A stretch of DNA of 64,000 bases. Origin: Pycnococcus provasolii (taxonomy: Eukaryota > Chlorophyta > Pseudoscourfieldiophyceae > Pseudoscourfieldiales > Pycnococcaceae). The notes under the pieces are model-generated. The model had not been told where the DNA came from. It saw nothing but the letters and a program-made list of their open reading frames with translations, and ran no database searches. The DNA lies in assembly GCA_938743325.2 (NCBI GenBank), contig OW568875.1, forward strand, positions 124,001 through 188,000, given 5' to 3'. Below, piece after piece: positions 30,190 to 40,449 of this stretch. Position 1 is the stretch's first letter, and the number at the start of each line of letters is the position of its first letter. A program made the translations under genes and the position numbers.

Positions 30190-30984
30190 GAAAAAAGGAA
30201 AAACGACGTAACAGTCTGTAACAAGAAAGATTTTTTCGTCAACAAAAAGTGAAGGTGAGGTGAGGTCAGGTCGTGACGACGACGGACTTTGCGGCAGCGC
30301 AGAGTCGTTCGTTAGCACACGACTTTTCGCAGTCACGCCAAAAACTGGAATCCTTTTATGGGTTTCTCTTTGTTGTACTTTTCCCTACCTACTTATTATT
30401 ATATCCGCCTAAGTAAGTCAACGACGTCGTCGCCGTGCACACGCGCTCACAATAATCATGTTGTTTCTTTTGGAGAGAGTTTACCTAGGGTAGGGGTTTC
30501 ATTTTTTTTTTGGATTCAGAGTTTTCTATCCAAAACCCAAGCCGGACCAGCAAGCCGGACCTTCTAGCCGGACCCCAAAGGACAGGCCAGGCCACAAATG
30601 CACCAAGCAACGGTGTATCCCCCAAGGCGGGTGAAAAAAAGACCGGAGTTTGTTTGGCCCAAGGACCTTATTCACCCTCGGCCCCTCCGCCCGTTATTTG
30701 TTCGCCATTTATTTCATGCGAAACATGTCACGCCTCCTGCATGTGTTTGTGAGTGAGTGCCCAGTGGTGGTTCGGAGTAGTGCAGCCAGCTTACTACTTT
30801 TGCAGGCTTGTATGGTACCTTGGCTCCTTTCGTTCATTGATTGGCTCGTTCATTGATTCGTCCTCATCAATCACTGCACGCGTTGGTCGGTTGGTCCTCA
30901 TCATACCTGATAGATAGGCAGCGCGCAGGCGTTTGTTGATTGGCTCATACAAAACAGTATACCATAATAGTGGTAGTAACGAAG
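30190..30984. other. gene-free stretch
   Basis: This is the 3' flank of USP14 and the upstream region of the tyrosine-rich protein gene. A short triple repeat of AAGCCGGACC lies near 30538-30580. No gene seen. Confidence 0.5.
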
Positions 30985-33426
30985 ATGATGACGACGAATG
31001 TCAGGAACATGCGATCGATCGTCACGGCGTCATCAGCCGTTCTGGTCGCTCTGCTTGCTGTCGTCGTAATGCTAAGTGCCGTGAGTGGTGTGAGCGCAGA
31101 CAAATCGACGACGACGACTTATGAGACGACGAAGTACGTTGATGAATACAACTCAGGCTACTACGGTGATGAATACAAATCAGGCTACTATCCCAAGTAC
31201 AAGTGGTGGGCGCCGTGGACGTGGAAGTACAGCAGCAACAAGTACAATGACAACAAGTACGACTCTGGATACGACTCTGGATACAGCAAGTACGGCTCTG
31301 GATACAGCAAGTACGGCTCTGGATACAGCAAGTACGACTCTGGATACGGCTACAGCAAGTACGACTCTAAATATGGAGTTGGGCCGTACTATGGGAAGCA
31401 GTACGAGCAGGACGAGCACTACCCGTGCGACACGTTCTACCCCAAGCCGAAGTGGTACTCGCCGTTTACATGGAAGTATCGCAAGTATGCCAAGTTTGAC
31501 TACTACTCTGGTCCTTGCGAAGTAAAGAAGGAAGAACACTGTCTTCCCTTCTGGGGAAAAGATCTTCCTCATGATGCGAGTGAAGCTACTTGGTACACTG
31601 TCACTTACGCTTCTGGTGGTGGTGGGTGCCATGGCGGTGCCAAAAATAAATACTTCTATGCGAAGTCAGAAGCGCATGGCTTGACGTTCACTCTCACGAA
31701 TTACTACTACAACAATGAAAAGTGGGTATGTGCGATTGACGATATCAGCCGCAAGAGTGCAATTTGTACGATGGCTGGACACTTTGGAGGAAGCTATTCT
31801 ACACCTGAAAAGTGCATCCTTACGTTTAAAACGCATCAAAAGGGTGGAAAGTGCATTCCACACCACATGGAACTCGACTGTGGGAAGCCACCGTACGTTG
31901 AAACGAGCAAATTCAGCAAGATTGACTACCGTGACATTCCCCAAAAGGACATCATTCAGCAAGATCTCGAGGAGTGCAATACTTGTGATAAAAGTACCTT
32001 GCTGTCGCTTGGTGGTACCAAGTATACCTCGTGCGACCCCGAGCCATTCGAAGGGAAGGAAACTATCTTCCTCTCCAATGTCGCGGATGACATCAGGGAT
32101 GTTCTCAGCGGCGATCCTACCAACGTCACCGTCGTGTCATTCCCGTGCATGACTACCTCGTCCCAGAGTTTATTTTTTTTTGTTTTTGGATCTGAATTCC
32201 CAAATCTTGCGGAGGTTCGCTTCGCCAACTGGGTGACAGGACCGGACGGTTTTTTCAGGGTACGTACGCTCCTCCTTCCTTTCCTTTCTCATCTTCTTCT
32301 TCGTGCTCTGCCTTATTATGTTCTTCTACAATAATATCGCGTGTCTTCGACAGAACACACACATTCCATTTGGTAGCACCTCACTAACAAACCAATCACA
32401 TATTCACAACAACACAACAACCATTCGTCGTATCATCAAACAACAAACAACAAATAACAACAACAACAATAGTTCGTGGACTCTGCCTCTTTGACGAGTA
32501 TCTACGCGCCTCGTCTTGAGGGTAACTCGAACCTGAACGTCCAAGTACGTATCCGCTTTGAAGAGCCATAATCGACTTTTCAACTGATTGCACAAAACTC
32601 ACCATGTACTCACCACTCAACGACACATATACAACACACACCTCTCTAAACACACAGATCCGAGGCAACCCGAATCTCGCAGAGGTGGACTTGTGTGCGC
32701 TGATGGAGGCGTTTGAGATCGACGTACGTCTCACTTTCTCCCACAACAACAACAACACCAAAACTTACAGTACCACCTTTCAATCCAAACGAAACAACAA
32801 CAGATCCGCGAAAACCCGAATCTCGCAAAGGTGGACTTGTCTGCGCTGATGGAGGCGAGAGATATCGACGTACGTCTCACTTTCTCTTGTCTTTTGATTC
32901 CTTGTTTTTTGTGTGTTCTTCCATAACAAATCGTATCACTCACTGGATGTGAAATTCACTCACTCACTCTTCCTTGCAAAAATGCAACTACAAACAAAAC
33001 AACAGATAAGCACCAATCGTCAACTCGTCGACGTCAACCTACCGGCGCTGAGGACGGCGATAGACAACTTCGCCGTACGTGACAACCCATCACTGACCAC
33101 CACACTTTGTGCACTGCCATTTTCCCTCTGACAATCTACCCCTTCCAACCTTACAGGTATACGGCAATCCCAAGCTCAGGAAACTCTGCGCATCCGAGCT
33201 TGAAGGATCAGTAGGAGGCTTTGTGTGCATCGGCAAGGAGCAACCAGATCTCGACGCGGACCTTAGCTCGCTGGTGACTGGATCTTTGAATAGTTTTGAT
33301 GCTTGCCTGTACGACATGACTAACAGGATTGATGCTGCCACAGTCTGCGGAGTGGACCCAGAAGGTCTCTTCTCCACATTGGGATGCCCGTCCAAGGCAT
33401 GCAAAAAATCCAAAAAAAACCCGTGA
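30985..33426 (+). CDS. secreted tyrosine-rich protein with leucine-rich repeats (six exons)
   Basis: The spliced product is about 605 residues. A signal peptide (MRSIVTASSAVLVALLAVVV) is followed by a Tyr/Lys/Ser/Gly region with tandem GYSKYGSGYSKYGSGYSKYD units, then Cys-containing segments, then short leucine-rich repeats of the form (I)R.NPNLA.VDL.AL. The repeats largely occupy one small exon each: exon 1 30985-32259, exon 2 32473-32544, exon 3 32658-32723, exon 4 32804-32869, exon 5 33006-33074, exon 6 33157-33426. All five introns are phase 0, begin GTACGT and end AG. The LRR part resembles receptor-L or BspA-like repeats. Tyr-rich repeats are seen in wall, cement and adhesive proteins, so an extracellular structural or sticking role is a fair guess. 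The C-terminus is Cys/Lys-rich. Start: ATG at 30985 or 30988. Confidence 0.82.
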
Positions 33427-33893
33427 GAACACAAACACGGCCGACCTGATGACGGATGACCGCTGCTGACGACGAGCGAGCGAGCAGTCAGCATTTTTTT
33501 GACCAGTGGTGGTGTTGCGATCCTAATCCACTCACTCACTACAACAAGCGCACCAATAATAATAGCCTCAATAGATAGCAGAGAGAGAGAGGTAGAGACT
33601 TTGAGTTTGGTGACAAAAACGTTTTTTTGTTTGAATTTTGTTGCAGCTACTAGGAAAAGAGTCACCACTTGCTTGCTTGAGGCTACCACACACAGCAGCA
33701 CTTTATTTGTGTTTTTTTCTTCTGTGTGTAATCACCAATCAACAATGTTCATAAAAATTTTCAACCACAGAAGAAGACAGTCGAATCATCAAATAACCGA
33801 TTAGTTGTGGACGACACAACGACGAGTCCGCCGCCATCCGACATACATCGAATCTGATCATCAACTAATTAAAAGAGAGGAGAGAAGAGATTA
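33427..33893. other. gene-free stretch
   Basis: AT-rich spacer with short purine runs (GAGAGAGAGAGG near 33585). No gene or clear repeat seen. Confidence 0.5.
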
Positions 33894-34994
33894 TTGTTCA
33901 GAGTCCTGAAGGCACGACTTCTTCTTACTTATGCCAGCAATATTGCAGGTGTGTTGCTCGCGGGGCGAGGCGACGAACCGAGCCCGTATCATAATCAAGA
34001 GCAACGGCAAGAGAAGCCTTTCAGCGTGCAAGATGCGCTTGCGCAAATGGGGATGGCTTTTCAGATGGCTTACGAGGCTGTGGCAGAATGCCACGATCGC
34101 GACATCGCCTACGCCTTGTACGACTACGCGTGGTCTCTCAAGGAGGAAGCGCTGCTGCATGACGCCCTTGCCGCAGCTCACAGGGATGGGAAGGGTGCGA
34201 CGACATTCAGCAAGCGCGACGACTATGGATATGGCGTGTACCGTGGCGGATTCTTAGCACGGCTGCACCGCGTGCTGCCCATGGATGCAGCAACCTCCGA
34301 GACGTGTCGCCTGCCCATCTCATCTCTCTGCACTTGCGAGGATATGCCAATTGGGGATGCTGCGGAGCTGTCGGCGATGGCCACGGTTTGCCTTCGTACT
34401 GGCGACGCCGGCGGTGATGCGACGGAGCTGTATCCCCACGAACCAGAGGCTTTGGCACGGCGATGGGTGTTTCCTTACGTTCGCCACGCTCCACGTTATG
34501 CGTACTGCGTGCGCGACAGTGCAGGTGATGTGGCTGGATATGTGCTTGGATGCCTGGATTCCGGCGAATTTCACCGCGTGGTGACGGAGTGCTACTTCCC
34601 CAAGATGGCGACGCACTATCCACCGACATGCGACCATGCGTACCTAACGCAGGACGAGGTGGATGCTAGGGCAAGCTGCATATACCAGGCAACAGCCTCG
34701 AGCTTTGTGAATTTGAACAGTACCCGTCTCATCTGCACATCGATCTCCTTGATGAGTCTGCACGTGGCCATGGATTATTGGGATCGAAGCTGATACGATC
34801 TTTGCTCAAGCGCATGGAAGATGATGATGGTAGCACAGGGTGCTTCGTGGAGGCTGCGTTGTCGAACGAAAGAGCGCTCGCGTTCTATCGTACGTAGATT
34901 AGGCTTCCGTGAGATTTTGAGGAAGGAGAATGACGACTGTGTATTTTTGGGCGTGGCATTCACCTCCACCAAACCGTACAACAAAAACATGTAA
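33894..34994 (+). pseudogene. GNAT-family N-acetyltransferase, frame disrupted
   Basis: One frame (to 34793) carries the front half of a GNAT fold (RYAYCVRDSAGDVAGYVLGC). The acetyl-CoA-binding half continues in a second frame: EQYPSHLHIDLLDESARGHG with LLGSKLI (motif A), then SNERALAFYR; after four extra bases (ACGT, a local duplication near 34890) a third stretch gives RLGFREILRKENDDCVFLGV to a stop at 34994. The first shift lies near 34665-34680. The protein type resembles GNATs of the O-GlcNAcase-like, YPAHLHID group. No ATG precedes 34047 in the first frame, so the start is also uncertain. It is either a young pseudogene or a gene with consensus errors. Confidence 0.6.
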
Positions 34995-35015
34995 TTTACT
35001 CTACAAGTGCAGTGC

Positions 35016-35993
35016 TCATTTCTTACACACCGCGAGTTTGCGCCGCATAGCGCGCGCTTCCGACTCGCACTGCCACGTGCCTACAAGCAACGCAGCCTCC
35101 TCCTCGAGATGGTCTGCGAACGTGCCCACCTGCGGAACAGTCACGGCGAAGTACCCAGGTTTTCCGAACGCTGCCCTCGCCTCGTGGTGCATCCTGCGGC
35201 TCCTTAAATTTTCACTCAGCAGTAGCACACCTCCTGGCTTGAGCACAGCCATTGTCGCCCTGACGAGAGGCTCAAGCAACGAGTCTGCGTACGCGATATC
35301 CGTGCCCACGACGACGTCGTATCCAAGGTCCGACGCCATGTCGGCAATGTGTTCGCCGTCAAGCCAGTCGAACGCACGCACGTCAATCTTGCCACATCGC
35401 GTGTTACCACTTGCGGCAGCGGCGTCGGTGAAGCGTCGCACGTTTTCCTCCAGAAGCGGAAGAGCGCTCGCGACGTCAGTGAGTGTGACTTCATCAGCCA
35501 CGAGTGCCGCGAGCGCCATTCCAGGCAGACCTGCGCATCCTGCGCCTAGCTCGAGTGCGCGAATTCCCGTCGGCTGGTTGAGACGTCGTTTCGCAGCGGC
35601 TCTTGCTAACAGAGGTATTCTGCACATTTCGTCACCTTGGTTATGTAGTGCCTGCTCCATGATAAAGTCCGCAAGTGGTAGTGATGATGGCCAGAGAACA
35701 CGCGTCATGTCAAGGAGAATTCTGGGAGAACTCCGAGAGGAATTGGAGTCGCCACCATCAACATCAACATCATGACCGTCAACATCACCAACTTCATCAT
35801 CACCGCCACCTAACCTAGCCACGCCACCTCCTAACCCGGTGCCTAACCCTCCTAACCCGGTGGGACCAGCACGCTGTGGCGTTTGCGACAAAGCGAACTC
35901 CACGGAGGCGACACGAACAGTGCACTCCTGTTGAGAATGTGTCATCTGGAATCCCAAAGAAGGCGCGCCGTCACTCCAGAGATCCAACTCCAT
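35016..35993 (-). CDS. METTL21-type (Methyltransf_16) protein methyltransferase
   Basis: The product is 325 residues from the ATG at 35993. A Gly/Asp-rich low-complexity stretch (about 35-80) precedes the Rossmann-type domain: the VLWPSSLPLADFI entry helix, motif I LELGAGCAGLPGM near residue 144 (S-adenosylmethionine site), an acidic strand end LTDVA, the VVGTDIAYADSLLEPLV block typical of this lysine-methyltransferase group, and KPGGVLLLSENL. Family members methylate lysines of chaperones, elongation factors and similar proteins; the substrate here cannot be read. The stop lies 22 bases past the end of the broken GNAT gene, tail to tail. Confidence 0.88.
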   Translation of the reverse strand: MELDLWSDGAPSLGFQMTHSQQECTVRVASVEFALSQTPQRAGPTGLGGLGTGLGGGVARLGGGDDEVGDVDGHDVDVDGGDSNSSRSSPRILLDMTRVLWPSSLPLADFIMEQALHNQGDEMCRIPLLARAAAKRRLNQPTGIRALELGAGCAGLPGMALAALVADEVTLTDVASALPLLEENVRRFTDAAAASGNTRCGKIDVRAFDWLDGEHIADMASDLGYDVVVGTDIAYADSLLEPLVRATMAVLKPGGVLLLSENLRSRRMHHEARAAFGKPGYFAVTVPQVGTFADHLEEEAALLVGTWQCESEARAMRRKLAVCKK

Positions 35994-36466
35994 TCTATTC
36001 TTCTTCGGATTCGGATTCGGGAAGAGAGGAGAATGCGCCGCCAAGGTTTTCGTTTCGATGCCAACCTGGCAGAGGAGAGAAAGGGCAGGCGTGAGCGTTA
36101 GGGTTAGCTGGTTAGGGTTAGGGTTAGCTGGTTAGGGTTAGCGGGTAGCTGGTTAGTGGGTTAGGGTTACAACAGGCGCATCCTTGCAGCAGTTATCCAT
36201 AAGTACTCTTTTAGGGTATTGTTGGCGTCGTCAAAATCTAGGGTTACAGTAGTTGGTTCGGGTTACGAGAGTTCCCCCGCGCCGCCGCGCCGCCGCATGA
36301 ACCTTCCTCTTCGTTTTATTATTAGCCGTTTGTGGTGAATCCATATCACATCGTTGCAATCTCAGAAATATCATGCTCGATCTCAGACGAATGTGTTGAT
36401 AACTACAGTACATACGGTCATAGGCAAGGTAGTATATTGAAAAACACAATAATCAGTCACATTACT
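35994..36466. other. intergenic region with telomere-like repeats
   Basis: Shared upstream region of the methyltransferase (minus) and RPA43 (plus) genes. It contains the TTAGGG-type tract below and otherwise no gene. A frame of RPA43 extends upstream without ATG. Confidence 0.5.
36097..36169 (+). repeat. degenerate interstitial TTAGGG array
   Basis: GTTAGGGTTAGCTG-type units repeat about seven times with variation (TTAGCTGG inserts). The unit matches the likely telomere repeat of this genome. Confidence 0.8.
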
Positions 36467-36982
36467 ATGACATCTTCATCATCATCATCTTCCTCCCCCC
36501 TCTCATATATGACGTGTCGTATCAAAGTCAACATTCCACCTTGGCAGCTCGCAAACATACCCGTGGCTGTTCACACGCACTTACACACACTTTTATTCAG
36601 ATACTCCGATGGACTAGATGCCGTGATTATCAACATCACAGACGTCGCTATCGAACAACACAAACCGCCACACGTCGCGACGTTCGCACCGACCGTACAC
36701 GTCTACGCACAAGCAAAACTTCTGCTCTTCCAACCAAACCGAGGACAAATCCTACACGGCGTTGTCACGAAAGTGGGACACGACTACTGCGCCATCAAGA
36801 CGCTCGGCGTCTTCAACGCAACCGTCAGCAGAAAGGATGTCGACACGTCCAAGTTCTCCGAAGAGAATCAGCTCGTGCCGGGAACGGAGGTGCGCTTCGC
36901 CGTGAAAGACGTCAACCACGAGGGTGGATTCTTCTCTCTCACGGGTGCGCTCAACCAGGAGAATACCGGGCCAGTCGTCTGA
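36467..36982 (+). CDS. RNA polymerase I stalk subunit RPA43
   Basis: The product is 171 residues from the ATG at 36467, after which comes a Ser run. It carries the N-terminal half of the RPB7 fold (VHTHLHTLLFRYSDGLDAVI, then VHVYAQAKLLLFQPNRGQIL) and a single OB/S1 domain (GVVTKVGHDYCAIKTLGVFN). The AKLLLFQPNRG and LGVFNATV blocks are those of RPA43 (POLR1F) rather than RPB7 or RPC8. It would pair with an RPA14-like subunit in the Pol I stalk and contact the initiation factor Rrn3 in the nucleolus. It lacks the long charged tail found in animal RPA43, so it is near minimal size. TGTAAC follows the stop by about 25 bases. Confidence 0.82.
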   Translation: MTSSSSSSSSPLSYMTCRIKVNIPPWQLANIPVAVHTHLHTLLFRYSDGLDAVIINITDVAIEQHKPPHVATFAPTVHVYAQAKLLLFQPNRGQILHGVVTKVGHDYCAIKTLGVFNATVSRKDVDTSKFSEENQLVPGTEVRFAVKDVNHEGGFFSLTGALNQENTGPVV

Positions 36983-37102
36983 TGGGACGGACGGCGCGGA
37001 CTCCTTTGTAACAACAGCTTTTGTTTCTTTTCCAATGGCAAAAACTTTTTGATTTCTTACAAAACACAGTCAAAAAAAATCTTATCGTGCGTCTCGTTTC
37101 AT

Positions 37103-38548
37103 TTACCGAGCACCGTTGTTCCTGCGATTCCTCCAGCGGATGAGCACGCCAGAAATGATCGCGCCAGAAATGGACTGCTGGCTCAACAGAAGGGCGAGCG
37201 TCACGCCCATGCCCGCCCTAAGCCATTTCTGCGTCGTTGGTGCTGTATGCCGCGTCTCATCCACAGAAACTGGATGCTGCTCCGAGTAAGCGCCGGAGGA
37301 GCACACCGACGAGCCGTCGCATTCGTCCGAGCTGTACTCAGCTTCGTCTGAAGGTGCAGGAGCGAGCATCGCCCCCGAGGCGATGGCACGCTTGCGGGAC
37401 AGCTCCCGAAGGCTTGGCTCGATGCGTCCAACAAAAGTTGGCATACCCACCTTCACGGCAAGCTTTGCAAGGCTGCGAGGGAGCCCGAGCTCTTCGGTGT
37501 GAAACAGCGTCGTCTCCACCGCCATACTGCCAGAGTCGTCCCACGGTACCTCACGCACACGCCAGCAGCTGAAGAATTCTGTGACGCGCCAAAGGTTGTG
37601 CACAGTCGGGCACGACGCGTGCGTCACACCTTTCGTCACGCAGTAATACGTCTCGCCGACGCGGAAGGTTCGACGCGCGATGACGTAGTCTCGATTCGAG
37701 CAGACGGGGAAGCGGCGCTCCCAGTACACGACGTCCGCGCCATTCACGGGATCCGTGCCATCGATGCGCCGTGCGCTGCGCAGCAAATCGTCCCACCGAA
37801 GGCGGCGCGCGTCGTCGTAGTAGAAGTGCACGACGTCGAGCGGCTTTACGCCGTGCGTCGTTGTCGTGCTATAGTACTGCGTCGAACCTCCACTTGCCGG
37901 ATCGCGCCGACAAGCCACGTAGCGCTGTGCTCTGCTGTTGCGCGTCATCAGCATCGCCCACGCGCCCTCGTCGTCACGGCCGTCGAGAGTGCGCATGAAT
38001 GCGCCGAGGTCGTCTTTGGTAACTTCCGTCGCGGCTGACGGCGACGGGGATGGCTGTGCTTCCCGAGGTGCCTCCTCCTTTGCTGGTGCGAGCGTGTTCG
38101 CGACACCAGGCTTCGCTGCTGCTGCTGTTGGCTTTTGTACTATTTTGGCATTACTATTCTTGCTGCTGCTCTGGCGATCGTTGGTAACGAACAAGTTCCG
38201 GCTGTCGACGAACGAGCGGAGGTGCCACCCGGCGACAACCGCGCTGATCGTGTAGTAGATGCGTCCTGCCCACGTATTCGTCAGCCATCCGGAGACGGCA
38301 GCAGACGCGGTTCCTGAGAATCGCGTCGCGTTTGCGAGAAAGCTCGGCACAGACGTTTGACTCAAAGCAAGCCACAGGAGTCCTCCGAGTGATTGCCAGA
38401 AGAAGAACCAGAGTGCGAGAGACGCGAGTTCTGCAGTGGAATCATGGCCATGGCCATGGGATGGAAGGTTGTTGTTGGGAGCGTTCATTCCATACAATGA
38501 AGATGATCCCGCCGAAGGATGATCCACCAGAGGGAACGAAGCAGGCAT
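37103..38548 (-). CDS. START-domain lipid-transfer-like membrane protein
   Basis: The product is 481 residues from the ATG at 38548. An N-terminal hydrophobic segment (LASLALWFFFWQSLGGLLWL) is followed by a weaker one, then a disordered Ala/Ser/Pro linker. The START domain lies at about residues 210-400: KPLDVVHFYYDDARRLRWDD, VVYWERRFPVCSNRDYVIAR, and SGSMAVETTLFHTEELGLPR. A last hydrophobic stretch near the C-terminus (ALLLSQQSISGAIISGVLI) may be a second anchor. START domains hold phospholipids or sterols in a closed pocket, so a membrane-anchored lipid sensor or transporter at organelle contacts is plausible. Tail-to-tail with RPA43. TGTAAG lies about 50 bases past the stop. Confidence 0.87.
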   Translation of the reverse strand: MPASFPLVDHPSAGSSSLYGMNAPNNNLPSHGHGHDSTAELASLALWFFFWQSLGGLLWLALSQTSVPSFLANATRFSGTASAAVSGWLTNTWAGRIYYTISAVVAGWHLRSFVDSRNLFVTNDRQSSSKNSNAKIVQKPTAAAAKPGVANTLAPAKEEAPREAQPSPSPSAATEVTKDDLGAFMRTLDGRDDEGAWAMLMTRNSRAQRYVACRRDPASGGSTQYYSTTTTHGVKPLDVVHFYYDDARRLRWDDLLRSARRIDGTDPVNGADVVYWERRFPVCSNRDYVIARRTFRVGETYYCVTKGVTHASCPTVHNLWRVTEFFSCWRVREVPWDDSGSMAVETTLFHTEELGLPRSLAKLAVKVGMPTFVGRIEPSLRELSRKRAIASGAMLAPAPSDEAEYSSDECDGSSVCSSGAYSEQHPVSVDETRHTAPTTQKWLRAGMGVTLALLLSQQSISGAIISGVLIRWRNRRNNGAR

Positions 38549-40449
38549 TCCTATCCTAGGAAAAATAATGAAATGGAAAATGAAGAGAGAAGAAAATAAA
38601 ACGCAGGGTCAGGGTAGGTCCTATTATGAGCGAATAATACGGTCCTATGTGCGAATACGGTCGAGGCGGAACCAACCGAAAATATAGAACTATCCGAATA
38701 CGGGATACGCGAAGATACTTAGAATAAGTTTGAACAAGGGTCCCTCTCCTGTTTGATTAACCCCCGAAGGCAGCTGCTGCTTTTCTTTTCTTTTTTTTAA
38801 TTAAAAGGTGTTGTTGCGTTGGCCCTTAAAAAAACGGTTTGTAGTTTGTAGAGTCTCAGAGAATTCGACGTTTCACTTAGCAGTTCAATGAAGTTTTGTA
38901 CTGTAAAAGTGTTTTTGTGTTTTTGCACGAGTTTTGTAGGAGAGATCTCTCTCTTTTTGGCAATATATACTGTAACTTTTTAGGTAGTCTATGTACTGGT
39001 GTTTCTTGTATGTAGTGTGTACAGTAAGCCGCGGCTCGGCAGTGTATGCTCTTACTTCTACACTGACACTGCAGTGTTTGAAAGATTACGCCTAAACTTC
39101 TTTTAAAAGACTCACTCACTCACTCACTCCTGCGCAAGGCTAAAATCAGATTAGCGCTTAAGAGCTTAGTACAGTCGTTGTGAATCTGTCGAGGCTGCTT
39201 ACTTACTGTAAGTATGATAGAAGCAACACCTTTTTAAAAAGATACCTGCAGGCCAAAGATCCGTGGAGTCGGACAACAATAATGCTTGGCCAAGGAACAC
39301 CCAGGTACCAGCAACAATAAGAAATGTCCGAATGCGACAAAATGCCGAGGAGGGCCTTAAAAAGAGGGTTTGCGTGGTCCGAGTTGGACAAAAAAAAGGG
39401 GCCCCTCCCCTCCCCTTGAGGAGGAGGTTGGCAAGTGCGTGCTTTCTGTTTTTTCCTGGGAACTTCGAGGGAGGCTTTGAGGTAAAACCAAACCAAACTA
39501 CTTTTCAACGACGTTTGACGCCACCGTGGAAAGCAGCCCATTAATTAGTAGGGGTAAGGTGTCTGAGAGCGAGCGAGTCTGGCAGCATGATCTTTCACGG
39601 ATAGGTACAGCGTAGCGTATTTACCTAGGGGATCGCAGATCGCGTTCAGCAGATCCGCCATCCCGGGCAGGATCCTCCAACACGATAGTAGGCCTACATC
39701 CATCAGGATCCTCCATTAGCGAGCGGCCTCCCATGGATATCTCGGCGAGGGAGGCGCAGTTGTCCTCTGTGTGTTATGTGTTGTGTGTTGTTCTTGTGTG
39801 TTGTCGCGGCCGCCGCTCCCCCCAACCACTGGCTCAAAAAACTCCGTGGTGCTTTGCCGACTGGAGGTCCGGAGGTCCACTTGAGGTTGGGCTCAAGTGT
39901 TTTTCTTGGCTTGCTTTTGAGATGGGAGGAGGCCAGGCACCAGGAGGAAGGAGGTGGAGGAGTAGGAAGCCTACCCTGCTGTAAAGTGACTTCCTACACG
40001 CGAGGAGGTGGTTCGACGACTACAGTACATACCCGTTTTCGTTCCTGGTACGAGCGGTGGTCATAGCCATATACTGTAATTGTAATGTAGGGTGAACGCG
40101 GCGGATTGGGATTGATTTTTTTTTCGTCTCGCAAAAACTCACACAAAAGTTCAAAAACTCGTTCTCATCAGTACTGACCCACTACGGATACGAGTTCAAC
40201 TTCCTCAGGGAAGGCAAAATCAATCAAAAAATCAATCAAATATTGGGAACCTCGCTTGAACGAAAATAAGTGTATTTTTCGAAGACGAACTAACACACGT
40301 GGAGGTGGGCAAGGCTGGCCAGCCTGGGCACGCACACAGAGGACCACCAGAGGTGATTTTGATTGGTTGGATGGTTGAAACCACTTCCATCAATCATAAG
40401 TTTAACACTCTACTGAACACTCTAGATATGTACTTTTCCAAGAAAAAGT
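38549..40449. other. 1.9 kb gene-free stretch
   Basis: No frame here looks like a protein, and no RNA gene was seen. It contains a CACT microsatellite at about 39107-39128, mononucleotide runs, and the pair CAGGATCCTCCAA/CAGGATCCTCCAT near 39668 and 39706. Frames of 60-110 codons on both strands are low-complexity or lack homology. Confidence 0.5.

Noticed and set aside
39203-39544. Frames of about 95-110 codons on both strands
   Set aside because: No start context, no protein-like composition and no neighbouring support.
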